Below are positions 55,984 to 64,000 of a stretch of 64,000 nt of DNA, piece by piece (positions within the stretch are counted from its first letter, which is position 1; each line of letters starts with the position of its first letter). The notes under the pieces were generated by a model. It made no database searches, was not told where the DNA came from, and worked only from the letters and a program-made list of their open reading frames with translations. Both the position numbers and the translations under genes were made by a program. The stretch is taken from the NCBI GenBank assembly GCA_024280895.1, contig JAJRPI010000054.1, positions 1-64,000 on the forward strand, written 5' to 3'. The stretch is from Alphaproteobacteria bacterium (lineage in GTDB: Bacteria > Pseudomonadota > Alphaproteobacteria > Rhizobiales > JAKIUO01).

Positions 55984-57405
55984 ATGGCCAAGGCTGCAAA
56001 ACATATCCCCAGTGATCGCGAACGCGCCTTTATCGCGCAGGTCGAAAACGCCAAATATGATCGCCAGATCATCACTGGTCTCAAAAAATTCATGGAGGGC
56101 ACCGTTCCTCAAGACATGCAGGGCTTTTATACCAGCGATGAGCTGCAAGCCATTACGGATCTTGATGGAACGTTGCGCGATATTCAGGCCCGCATGCCCG
56201 TAAAAATCACCCGTCATTATTTCGAGCAGGCGCAATCCAGTCCGGCCATGCAGACCTTGATCAAAGCAACGCCCAATGAAACCTTTGATCTTGATGGGGC
56301 GCAGGACCCCGGCAAACAAATGACCTATAGCCCGGTGGAAGGCCTCATACACAAATATGAGCTGGGCCTGATCTATGTGGCCTCGACCTGCTCCGCCCAT
56401 TGCCGCTTTTGCTATCGCGAAGAACTGATCGCCAAAAAGGAGATCGAGCGAGAGGATGGCACATCAGCCCCCAAAGGGCTCGCGCAGATCAGCGAGATCG
56501 TTGCCTATATTGTTGAGCATAACCGGCTGGTTGCGCAAAATGACGGGCGTCATCCGCAAACGGGGCGCGAGAGATTGCGCGAAATACTCATGTCGGGCGG
56601 TGATCCAATGGTGCTTGGCAATAAAAACCTTGCGCAATGGCTTGGAGCGCTTGCGCAAGCAGGCATCGAAGCTATTCGCATTGGCACCAAAGAGCTGGCA
56701 TTTTTCCCGCAGCGTTTTGATGCCTCTTTTTTTGACATGCTGGACCATTTTCACAGCGCCTATCCCCAAGTCAATTTGCGCATGATGGTGCACTTCAATC
56801 ACCCGGATGAATTTTTAAAGAAAATGCCCGATGGCTCCTATGTGGATCATCCCGAAGGGGGGCTTGAATGGATCGAGAGCACGCGAGAAGCGGTTAAACA
56901 ATTGGGATCGCGCAGCTGGATCAATATCGATAATCAGTCCCCCATTATCAAGGGTATTAACAATGACCCGGATGCCCTGCGCATTATGCAGCGCGAGTTA
57001 AAGCGCAATGGCATCGAAAATCATTACTTCTTTTGCGGTCGCGATATTGTTGGCCACAAGGCCTTTAACGTGCCCATCGAAGAGGCCTGGCATGTCTTGA
57101 ACGAAAGCCAGAAAGGTCTGTCCGGAGTTGAGGCCCATGCTCGCCTGTCGATCACTCATTACAAGGGTAAAACCGAAGTCGCTGCTGTCACCAATGAACC
57201 CATGCTTGGGGTGCCGGGCGGCGAAAACGGTGTGGTGATTTTCAAGCTTTTACGCTCGGCCGCCGATGCGCCAGATCGCTGCAAAGTCACCATCGTAGGC
57301 CGCAACCCCAACGCCATCTGGTTCAGCGGCTATGATGACCGAGTGATCTATGATGAGGCGGAGCTGTTTTCAATGTATGGCATCAAGCTCGCTGCAGCTG
57401 AATAA
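55984..57405 (+). CDS. KamA-family radical SAM 2,3-aminomutase
   Basis: 473 aa; GGAG lies 7 nt before the ATG. Radical SAM cysteines Cys136, Cys140 and Cys143 lie in CSAHCRFCYRE. LREILMSGGDPMVLGN and MVHFNHPDE are KamA motifs. PLP Lys is probably Lys396 in HYKGKTEV. The family moves an alpha-amino group to the beta position with SAM, PLP and an iron-sulfur cluster. In lysine 2,3-aminomutase two Asp bind the side-chain amine; here the first is Arg353 (in FCGRDIVGH) and the second is not acidic. An anionic substrate such as 2-aminoadipate or glutamate is therefore more likely than lysine. It is first in a five-gene operon, 19 nt before the CoA-transferase. Confidence 0.9.
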   Translation: MAKAAKHIPSDRERAFIAQVENAKYDRQIITGLKKFMEGTVPQDMQGFYTSDELQAITDLDGTLRDIQARMPVKITRHYFEQAQSSPAMQTLIKATPNETFDLDGAQDPGKQMTYSPVEGLIHKYELGLIYVASTCSAHCRFCYREELIAKKEIEREDGTSAPKGLAQISEIVAYIVEHNRLVAQNDGRHPQTGRERLREILMSGGDPMVLGNKNLAQWLGALAQAGIEAIRIGTKELAFFPQRFDASFFDMLDHFHSAYPQVNLRMMVHFNHPDEFLKKMPDGSYVDHPEGGLEWIESTREAVKQLGSRSWINIDNQSPIIKGINNDPDALRIMQRELKRNGIENHYFFCGRDIVGHKAFNVPIEEAWHVLNESQKGLSGVEAHARLSITHYKGKTEVAAVTNEPMLGVPGGENGVVIFKLLRSAADAPDRCKVTIVGRNPNAIWFSGYDDRVIYDEAELFSMYGIKLAAAE

Positions 57406-57424
57406 AGATCCAAAAGGCGCTTAG

Positions 57425-58135
57425 ATGATCGATAAACAAGTCAAATCGACAGCTCAAGCAGTAGCTGATATTTGCGATGGCGCTCATGTCATGATCGGCG
57501 GGTTCGGGGAAGCTGGCAGCCCCACAGAACTTATTCACGCCCTGATCGACCAAGGGGCCAAAGATCTCACCATCATCAATAATAATACAGGCAATGGAGA
57601 GATCGGACTTGCGGCATTGATCGGCAATGGTCAGGTCAAAAAAATGATCTGCTCCTATCCCCGCTTCAGCCACTCGAAGATTTTTCCAAAGCTTTATCGA
57701 GCTGGCAAAATTGAACTGGAGCTGGTTCCCCAAGGCACACTGGCTGAACGTATTCGCGCTGGTGGTGCCGGAATACCCGCCTTTTATACAGCCACGACGG
57801 TCGGGACCCAACTGGCGACCGGCAAAGAAACCCGCACGATTGAGGGGCGCGACTATGTGCTAGAATATGGGCTCAAAGCTGATTTTGCGCTGATCAAATG
57901 CGAGCACGCAGATCCAACTGGCAACCTCACCTACAATAAAACGGCTCGCAATTTCAATCCGTTGATGTGCATGGCAGCAAAACTCACCATTGTGCAAGCA
58001 AGGAACATGGTTGAGGTCGGTGCGATTGATCCAGAACATGTGATTACCCCAAACATCTTTGTTGACCTGATCGTTGAAGTTAGCGATCCACTGATCGAGG
58101 CACAAATGATCGCACAAAACGAGCATTATCCATGA
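57425..58135 (+). CDS. pcaI: 3-oxoadipate CoA-transferase-type subunit A
   Basis: 236 aa. VMIGGFGEAGSPTELIHALI and LTIINNNTGNGEIGLAALI hold the glycine-rich CoA-binding region, and ELVPQGTLAERIRAGGAGIPAFYT follows. The match with PcaI from aromatic degraders is strong by memory, including KADFALIK and ARNFNPLMCMAAK. With PcaJ it transfers CoA from succinyl-CoA to a 3-oxoacid. The overlap with the next gene is 4 nt. The cluster has no ring-cleavage genes, so its substrate must come from elsewhere. Confidence 0.93.
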   Translation: MIDKQVKSTAQAVADICDGAHVMIGGFGEAGSPTELIHALIDQGAKDLTIINNNTGNGEIGLAALIGNGQVKKMICSYPRFSHSKIFPKLYRAGKIELELVPQGTLAERIRAGGAGIPAFYTATTVGTQLATGKETRTIEGRDYVLEYGLKADFALIKCEHADPTGNLTYNKTARNFNPLMCMAAKLTIVQARNMVEVGAIDPEHVITPNIFVDLIVEVSDPLIEAQMIAQNEHYP

Positions 58136-58797
58136 GCAACCCGCAATTGACAGGCTGGAGCCGCGAGCAGATGGCGCAACTGGCCGCCAGCGATATTCCC
58201 GATCGCTCCTATGTCAATCTGGGCATTGGCATGCCGGAACTGGTGGCCAAATATGTGCCCAAGGGGCGCGAATTTATCTATCACACGGAAAACGGTCTGC
58301 TGGGGATGGGGCCAGCGCCAGAGCTTGGCGACGAAGATCCAGAATTGATCAATGCAGGCAAAAAACCCGTGACCACAAATCCTGGCGCCAGCTTCTTCCA
58401 TCATGGCGACAGCTTCGCGATGATCCGCGGTGGCCATATTGATATCTGTGTTTTGGGTGCCATGCAGGTATCGCAACATGGCGATCTGGCCAACTGGTCG
58501 ACCGGGGCGCCAGATGCCATTCCAGCTGTGGGCGGTGCGATGGATCTCATCGCCGGTGTCAAAACCATTTTCGTCATTACCCAGCACACGACAAAAGATG
58601 GCACCCCAAAACTTGTCGAGCAATGTACCTATCCCCTTACCGGCAAGCAGGTTGTAACGAAAATCTATAGCAATCTGGCGATTATTGATGTGACATCCAA
58701 AGGGTTTCAACTAAGCCAACTGGCCCCCGGCATCACCTTTCAACAAGTCGCGGATCGCACCGATGCGCCCCTTATGCCACAAAAGCTGGAGCAGTGA
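58132..58797 (+). CDS. pcaJ: 3-oxoadipate CoA-transferase-type subunit B
   Basis: 221 aa. YVNLGIGMPELVAKY and the catalytic Glu53 in HTENGLLGMGP are the class I CoA-transferase signatures. FFHHGDSFAMIRGGHIDICVLGAMQVS and LTGKQVV follow. It forms a heterodimer or heterotetramer with subunit A. ATGA overlap with pcaI, and the stop is one base before the aminotransferase ATG. Confidence 0.93.
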   Translation: MSNPQLTGWSREQMAQLAASDIPDRSYVNLGIGMPELVAKYVPKGREFIYHTENGLLGMGPAPELGDEDPELINAGKKPVTTNPGASFFHHGDSFAMIRGGHIDICVLGAMQVSQHGDLANWSTGAPDAIPAVGGAMDLIAGVKTIFVITQHTTKDGTPKLVEQCTYPLTGKQVVTKIYSNLAIIDVTSKGFQLSQLAPGITFQQVADRTDAPLMPQKLEQ

Positions 58798-58798
58798 G

Positions 58799-60133
58799 AT
58801 GACCAAGCCAACTAGCCCCATAAGTGCCGCCTTGTTCGAGCGGGCCAAGATCGTCATGCCAGGCGGGGTCAGCCGCAATACCTTGTTGCGGAAAGGTCAT
58901 CCCCTTTATGTCAGCCACGGAAAAGGGTGTGTGGTCACCGATGTCGATGGCGTGGAGCGGCTCGATTTCGCCAATAATATGGCCTCTCATATTCATGGCC
59001 ATGCCTATGCGCCCATCGTCGAAGCCATCGGCGAACAATTGCAACGGGGCACCGCCTTCACCATGACCAGTGAAGTCGAGTTGCAATACGCCGAACATTT
59101 GTGTGGCCGTTCAAAAAACTTCGATCAGATCCGCTTTGTCAATTCGGGTACAGAAGCCGTGATGGCGGGCATGAAAGCCGCCAGAGCTTATACTGGGCGC
59201 ACCCGCATCGCCAAAGTTGAGGGCTGTTATCACGGGGCATATGACTATGCCGAGGTTTCGCAGGCACCCGCCCCCCAAAACTGGGGCACTATCGAGCAGC
59301 CAAATGCCGTCCCTCTCGCCAAGGGCACTCCCCAAAGTGTCACCGATGATATGGTCATCCTGCCCTTCAACGACCCGGAAAACGCCATCGCCATTCTTGA
59401 TAAACATGGCGATGAGATCGCCTGTATTCTCATCGACCCGATCCCGCACCGGGTCGGCATGGTTGGCGTCCATGCTGATTTTGTGCAAGCGCTTGGCAAA
59501 TGGGCGCAGGCCAATGGTGCCCTGTTGATGTTTGACGAGGTCATCACCTTTCGCAGCCAGGTTGGCGGCATGCAAGAGCGGTTTGATACCGAGCCTGACC
59601 TCACCTCGATGGGCAAAATGATCGGTGGCGGCTTTCCTGTTGGCGCGCTGGCGGGTCGGCGCGAGATCATGCAGGTGTTCACCAATAGTGAGCAAGGAGT
59701 GCGTCTCCCTCATTCGGGAACTTTTTCCGCCAATCCCGTGACCATGACCGCCGGTCTTGTCGCCATGCGCCATTTTGATGAGCAAGCGGTGATCAAGCTG
59801 AACCTATTGGGCGACACGCTGCGAGAAGCACTCACTCAAGTCATCAAGCTGGCGGATGTCCCCGCCAGCGTCACGGGGACAGGTTCGCTGGCACGCCTGC
59901 ATCTCAAACCCCAAGCCCCGCGAAACTACCGCGAGTCGCATCTATTACCAGCTGAGCTTGAGATAATGAGGACGCTCATTGAGCTGCTTTATGAGCGGGG
60001 CATCATGATGATCCATACCGGCGCTATGGCCCTGTCCACGCCCATGGGGCAAGCACAAATCGATCAGCTATGCGAGACCATGCACACCTGCCTTTTGTCG
60101 ATCAAACCAATGCTACTGGAGCCACACTCATGA
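58799..60133 (+). CDS. Class III PLP aminotransferase (glutamate-1-semialdehyde-like)
   Basis: 444 aa from ATG 58799, with GGAG 9 nt upstream. IVMPGGVSRNTL and FANNMASHIHGHAYAPI open the protein, NSGTEAVMAGMKAARAYTGR binds the cofactor phosphate, LMFDEVITFR holds the PLP-ring Asp and SMGKMIGGGFPVG carries the PLP Lys273. It is like aminotransferases of beta-amino acids that share the GSA-aminomutase fold. Within this operon it may remove the beta-amino group of the KamA product to give a 3-oxoacid. An aminomutase is an alternative. It is coupled on both sides (1-nt gap and 4-nt overlap). Confidence 0.9.
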   Translation: MTKPTSPISAALFERAKIVMPGGVSRNTLLRKGHPLYVSHGKGCVVTDVDGVERLDFANNMASHIHGHAYAPIVEAIGEQLQRGTAFTMTSEVELQYAEHLCGRSKNFDQIRFVNSGTEAVMAGMKAARAYTGRTRIAKVEGCYHGAYDYAEVSQAPAPQNWGTIEQPNAVPLAKGTPQSVTDDMVILPFNDPENAIAILDKHGDEIACILIDPIPHRVGMVGVHADFVQALGKWAQANGALLMFDEVITFRSQVGGMQERFDTEPDLTSMGKMIGGGFPVGALAGRREIMQVFTNSEQGVRLPHSGTFSANPVTMTAGLVAMRHFDEQAVIKLNLLGDTLREALTQVIKLADVPASVTGTGSLARLHLKPQAPRNYRESHLLPAELEIMRTLIELLYERGIMMIHTGAMALSTPMGQAQIDQLCETMHTCLLSIKPMLLEPHS

Positions 60134-61335
60134 CACAGGCCTTCATATGTGATGCCATCCGCACCCCCATCGGGCGCTATGGCGGCTCCTTGTCCACCAT
60201 TCGCACCGATGATCTTGGCGCACTTCCCATGAAAGCCCTGATGACGCGCAATCCAACCATTGACTGGTCGCAGATTGATGATGTGATATATGGCTGCACC
60301 AACCAGGCGGGAGAGGACAATCGCAATGTGGCGCGCATGTCATTGCTGTTGGCGGGCCTGCCAATGAGCACACCGGGCATGACCATCAATCGCTTGTGCG
60401 GATCTGGTATGGATGCGGTGGGGTCCGGCGCCCGCGCGATCAAAACGGGTGAAGCTGAATTGATCATTGCCGGCGGCGTCGAGAATATGTCGCGCGCCCC
60501 CTTTGTCATGCCAAAAGCTGCGCAAGCTTTTAGTCGCTCGGCTGAAATTTATGACACCACCATGGGATGGCGCTTTATCAATCCATTGATGAAGGAACAA
60601 TTTGGCACGCACAGCATGCCTGAAACAGCCGAAAATATCGCGCAAGATTTCAACATCTCACGCGCCGATCAAGACGCCTTTGCCGCCCGTTCGCAGACCC
60701 GCACGAATGATGCTCAAAAAGCCAACCGGTTTGCAGATGAAATCACATCGGTGACGATCCCGCGGCGCAAAGGCGATGACGTTATTTTTGATAGGGACGA
60801 ACATCCCCGCGCAGGCACAACGCTCGAAAAACTTGCCAAATTAAAAACCCCCTTTCGCGAGGATGGCACTGTCACCGCTGGCAATGCCTCTGGCATTAAT
60901 GATGGGGCCTGCGCCTTGCTCATCGCCTCCAATGATGCCGTCCAAAAATATGAACTCACACCAATGGCCCGCATTGTCACAATGGCCTGCACCGGCGTTG
61001 AGCCTCGCATCATGGGCATGGGACCAGCCCCCGCCACGCGCAAGGCTTTGAAACTTGCAGGGCTGACGCTCAACGATATGGATGTGATTGAGCTAAACGA
61101 AGCCTTTGCCGTGCAAGCGCTGGGCGTCTTGCGCGATCTGGGACTGCCAGATGATGCCGCTCATGTGAACCCCAATGGCGGCGCCATAGCTCTTGGCCAT
61201 CCGCTAGGCATGAGCGGTGCCCGCCTCATCACCACCGCCAGCTATCAGTTGCAACGCACCAAAGGGCGCTATGCTTTATGCACTATGTGTATCGGCGTTG
61301 GACAAGGCATTGCCATCATATTGGAGCGCGTGTAA
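60130..61335 (+). CDS. pcaF: 3-oxoadipyl-CoA thiolase-type acyltransferase
   Basis: 401 aa from ATG 60130 (ATGA overlap with the preceding stop). AFICDAIRTPIGRYGGS, CTNQAGEDNRNVARM and TINRLCGSGMDAVG with nucleophile Cys90, GHPLGMSGAR with His357 and CTMCIGVGQG with Cys387 complete the thiolase triad. Strings such as VMPKA-FSRS, TTMGWRFINPLMK and NVAxDF strongly resemble PcaF. It cleaves 3-oxoadipyl-CoA to succinyl-CoA and acetyl-CoA. It is the last gene of the operon. Confidence 0.93.
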   Translation: MTQAFICDAIRTPIGRYGGSLSTIRTDDLGALPMKALMTRNPTIDWSQIDDVIYGCTNQAGEDNRNVARMSLLLAGLPMSTPGMTINRLCGSGMDAVGSGARAIKTGEAELIIAGGVENMSRAPFVMPKAAQAFSRSAEIYDTTMGWRFINPLMKEQFGTHSMPETAENIAQDFNISRADQDAFAARSQTRTNDAQKANRFADEITSVTIPRRKGDDVIFDRDEHPRAGTTLEKLAKLKTPFREDGTVTAGNASGINDGACALLIASNDAVQKYELTPMARIVTMACTGVEPRIMGMGPAPATRKALKLAGLTLNDMDVIELNEAFAVQALGVLRDLGLPDDAAHVNPNGGAIALGHPLGMSGARLITTASYQLQRTKGRYALCTMCIGVGQGIAIILERV

Positions 61336-61359
61336 ACGCCGCTACATTTCGCCCAAAAC

Positions 61360-61791
61360 TCAATATCGCGATAGGAATGATCTGGGTTGAGCCCATGAAA
61401 GCAATTGAGCAATCATCGAGCTAATCGAAAAAGGCCGCTCTCCGCCGATCAGACTATGGGATCCAAAGCTGAAAAACACGAACAGCTCATATAATGCCAG
61501 TCCGATGACCACGGTATTACAGGCGCAAAGACAAATATGAGCCAGCTTCTCATCGTGGAGCCAAACGGCGGCATATTCTCCCATCAAAGAGACCAGAAAG
61601 ATGAAAACGAAGGCTAGGAAATAAATCGGTATCTGCTGCGAATACATGCCCTCAATGGAGGAGCTTATCGGATATCCGATAACGATCAACGCAGACACGA
61701 AGACCGTCAAAAACGACAGAGTTTTTAATTTTTCCGAGTTGCGAACTGAAAAATCCGTCATCTCAAAAACAAGTTGGTTACGCACACTCAC
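61360..61791 (-). CDS. Hypothetical four-helix membrane protein
   Basis: 143 aa with a GTG start and GGGGGGAG 4-5 nt upstream. Hydrophobic segments: LSFLTVFVSALIVIGYPI, IPIYFLAFVFIFLVSLMGEYAAVWL, ICLCACNTVVIGLALYELFVFF and a shorter last one. No known family is recognised. It is convergent with the pcaF-type gene, 24 nt between stops, so it is not part of that operon. Confidence 0.7.
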   Translation of the reverse strand: MSVRNQLVFEMTDFSVRNSEKLKTLSFLTVFVSALIVIGYPISSSIEGMYSQQIPIYFLAFVFIFLVSLMGEYAAVWLHDEKLAHICLCACNTVVIGLALYELFVFFSFGSHSLIGGERPFSISSMIAQLLSWAQPRSFLSRY

Positions 61792-61989
61792 AGGCTCCCC
61801 CCAAAAGAAGTTAGTCTATAGTTCCCATATGTCAAAAGACATTGGTCCACGCAGGAAACCAGTTTATCATTTGAGTATCATCGCAACGAGGATCTAGCGC
61901 AAGCTCTGGTGCAGAGTTCGGGGCTTGTCACAGTGAAAGAGAGCCTGTCTTGCCGCAAACTGATCAGATTGACAATGAAGGGATGCAAA

Positions 61990-62682
61990 TCAGCCACATA
62001 ATTGTTTTGGCGGAAATGCGATAGGAGACTGCCCCTGTTCCCATTTTTGATATTTGCTCATGATGGATTTAAACTGCTCACCGTTTAAAAAACCATCAAG
62101 CCAACGGGTTACATGTTCAACAGGCTGGGCGCGAAACCATGCAATATCAATATGGGCGAACTGGCGCACAAATGGCAAAATAGCCATATCGGCGAGATTG
62201 AGCGAAGAGCCACCAAGAAAAGATTGTCCTGACAATATCTGATCAAGCTTATCTATAAAACTCATGGCTCCCATACGCTCAGCATCGATGTCCACTTGCT
62301 CGCCAATAGCCAGAAAGCGATTGGCATATTTGGTCCGATCGAGATGGCTTTTAAACGCCCCATCATTCTCTTCAATCAGGATCTTGACACCAGCCGCGTC
62401 GCGCGTTTCGGGTAGCCAATGACAAGGGTCATGCTTGCCCAGCACATGGGCAATGATTTCAAGACTCTCCTCGAGCACACGGCCATCTGGCAACACCAGC
62501 ACGGGCACCGTTCCCTTGGGAGAGACTGCCAATAATTCTGGGGCCTTGTCACGCAGCACAATTTCGCGCAATTCGCAGTGGAAACCAGATGCCTGTATCG
62601 CGAGGCGCGCCCTCATCGCATAGGGGCAGCGGCGAAAAGAATATAGCACCGCAGGAGATCCGTTTTGGTTTTCGTCAGGCAT
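61990..62682 (-). CDS. Glutathione S-transferase
   Basis: 230 aa. The thioredoxin-like N-terminal domain has SFRRCPYAMRARLAIQASG (Cys19), SPKGTVPVLVLPDG and LEESLEIIAHVL, the glutathione-binding part with cis-Pro and Glu-Ser. The helical C-terminal domain has SLNLADMAILPFVRQF. The Cys at the active site suggests the omega or lambda class with deglutathionylation or reductase activity. Substrate unknown. Confidence 0.93.
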   Translation of the reverse strand: MPDENQNGSPAVLYSFRRCPYAMRARLAIQASGFHCELREIVLRDKAPELLAVSPKGTVPVLVLPDGRVLEESLEIIAHVLGKHDPCHWLPETRDAAGVKILIEENDGAFKSHLDRTKYANRFLAIGEQVDIDAERMGAMSFIDKLDQILSGQSFLGGSSLNLADMAILPFVRQFAHIDIAWFRAQPVEHVTRWLDGFLNGEQFKSIMSKYQKWEQGQSPIAFPPKQLCG

Positions 62683-62734
62683 GAAACAGCTCTATTTTAT
62701 GGTTGCGGGCATGAGGTTTTCGGACCGCCCGCTC

Positions 62735-63191
<457 letters not shown>

Positions 63192-63429
63192 ACTTTTTCC
63201 AGCCCGCCCAAAGCAATGTTTTCATTTTACCAAACAAGCTGCCTACTAATCCAGAGGCTTTGCACGGTTTCTTGAAATCAAAGCTCGAACTGCCCCGACC
63301 GCATCAAGATCTTTAATGCAAACACATCCCTTCCAGCACCCATATCCAAGGCATGGCTAGGAGCACCTCGCTATTGCGAACGAGATGTTAGTCCCTAGAG
63401 ATAGCGCCCCCCCTTTAGTGGGAGGTGCC
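63192..63429. other. Intergenic stretch with a G/C-rich hairpin
   Basis: 238 bases without a gene. Near 63400-63427 a GCACCTCCC/GGGGGGGCGC-like hairpin lies just after the stop of the propeller gene and might end its transcript. Confidence 0.35.
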
Positions 63430-64000
63430 TTATTCAAAATTTATCTTGTTGTGAACATTATATTTGCCAGATGGTTTTGACATTTTGAGGCGCTTGACCT
63501 CTTTCAGTGTCTTGGCATCATAGACAATGACCGCGCCATCCATGTCCCAGATGCTCAACACGGCATGCGCGCCTGTTTTGTCAAACTCCACATGTGCTGC
63601 CGTCTTGCCGGGCACTGGTCTGAGCGTTTTGACAATCTCCAGTGTTTTCTTGTCGATGATGTGTACAAGATCACGATTGGGTCCAAAAAACACCCCGGCC
63701 CAGGCATAGGGAGAATTTTTGTGACTGCGCATAAAAAATCCCGGCCCCTTGGTGTCGATTGTTTTGATGACTTTCCAGCTGCTCATATCAATGACACTGA
63801 TTTTTCCCTCGCGCAGATGGGGGGTCGCCATGACGCGTTTGCCTTTATAATCAAAGGTAATCCCCGATCCCATATGCGGCAGGCTCGGCAAGGAAATACC
63901 GGCGATGGTCTGCTTGGTATCAAGATGCACGACGCTGGCGTGCTTGCCATCGCGCGATGAACCAAGCAGGTGGCGATATGATTGATCAAAGAAAAAATCA
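63430..64000 (-). CDS. Heme d1-type beta-propeller protein (NirF/NirS/NirN-like), partial
   Basis: The frame is open to the window edge and lacks its 5' end; about 189 codons are visible. Blocks typical of the cytochrome cd1 nitrite reductase propeller and NirF: HMGSGITFDYKGKRVMATPHL, VIKTIDTKGPGFFMRSHKNSPYAW, KTAAHVEFDKTGAHAVLSIWD and the end SGKYNVHNKINFE. The ending resembles NirF more than NirS from memory. NirF is needed for heme d1 synthesis, NirS reduces nitrite. Which one applies depends on the missing N-terminus (a cytochrome c domain would mean NirS or NirN). Confidence 0.72.
   Translation of the reverse strand, partial: DFFFDQSYRHLLGSSRDGKHASVVHLDTKQTIAGISLPSLPHMGSGITFDYKGKRVMATPHLREGKISVIDMSSWKVIKTIDTKGPGFFMRSHKNSPYAWAGVFFGPNRDLVHIIDKKTLEIVKTLRPVPGKTAAHVEFDKTGAHAVLSIWDMDGAVIVYDAKTLKEVKRLKMSKPSGKYNVHNKINFE

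Noticed and set aside
55984-61335. Classical lysine fermentation cluster
   Set aside because: The beta-lysine 5,6-aminomutase subunits, 3,5-diaminohexanoate dehydrogenase and cleavage enzyme are absent, and the aminomutase lacks the lysine-binding Asp residues.

Overview
The window reads as chromosomal DNA of an alphaproteobacterium, most likely a member of Hyphomicrobiales. This is inferred from a MucR/Ros regulator with the Cys-Asp-His-His finger, a periplasmic caspase-like protein with a cysteine-rich tail, a small Tat-exported HiPIP, an MscS channel with a DUF3772-type N-terminus, and the general gene style. Base composition looks near 50% G+C by eye. A visibly AT-richer block at about 3.5-5.6 kb looks foreign. 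No rRNA, tRNA or CRISPR was seen.

Layout. 1-3280: end of fliP, a DinB-fold protein and a large MscS channel. 3516-6027: a restriction-modification cassette whose methylase resembles YhdJ (ATGCAT) and whose nuclease gene carries an in-frame TAG, next to a decayed vanX-like peptidase. 6024-22308: mostly housekeeping (mucR, ptrB, a membrane-anchored alpha carbonic anhydrase, aroC, a TrmA-family RNA methyltransferase, dxs, a HerA-like ATPase, a lytic transglycosylase, and a flavin reductase/nitroreductase pair), with a mosaic of palindromes at 11.9-12.1 kb. 22441-37657: an accessory-looking block. It has two exported von Willebrand A proteins sharing a repeated beta domain, a tandem-duplicated exported basic protein, FHA and PP2C genes (with arfB) divergent from a kinase/WD40 protein, and a membrane metallophosphoesterase followed by an alpha/beta-hydrolase-like protein.

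37766-43299 is a full biotin region: bioD-bioA, then bioC, a BioH/BioG-type esterase and bioF on the other strand, then bioB divergent from bioF. 43488-48163: an exported basic protein, an RND/MMPL exporter, thiD and ccdA. 48260-50914: a three-gene segment (lysR, a GlcG/HbpS-like heme-binding protein, an ankyrin protein) lying between the real ccdA head and a decayed second copy of it. 51241-55846: caspase-like protein, HiPIP, a histidine-bearing membrane protein, SRPBCC and ArsR.

The most interesting system is the tight five-gene operon at 55984-61335: a KamA-type radical SAM aminomutase, both subunits of a PcaIJ-type CoA-transferase, a class III aminotransferase and a PcaF-type thiolase. 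No ring-cleavage genes are present. The aminomutase has Arg where lysine 2,3-aminomutase has an Asp that binds the lysine side-chain amine. Together these suggest an undescribed route in which an acidic alpha-amino acid (best guess 2-aminoadipate) becomes a beta-amino acid, then 3-oxoadipate, then 3-oxoadipyl-CoA, and is cleaved to succinyl-CoA and acetyl-CoA. The window closes with a small membrane protein, a GST, a VOC protein and the end of a heme-d1-type beta-propeller protein.
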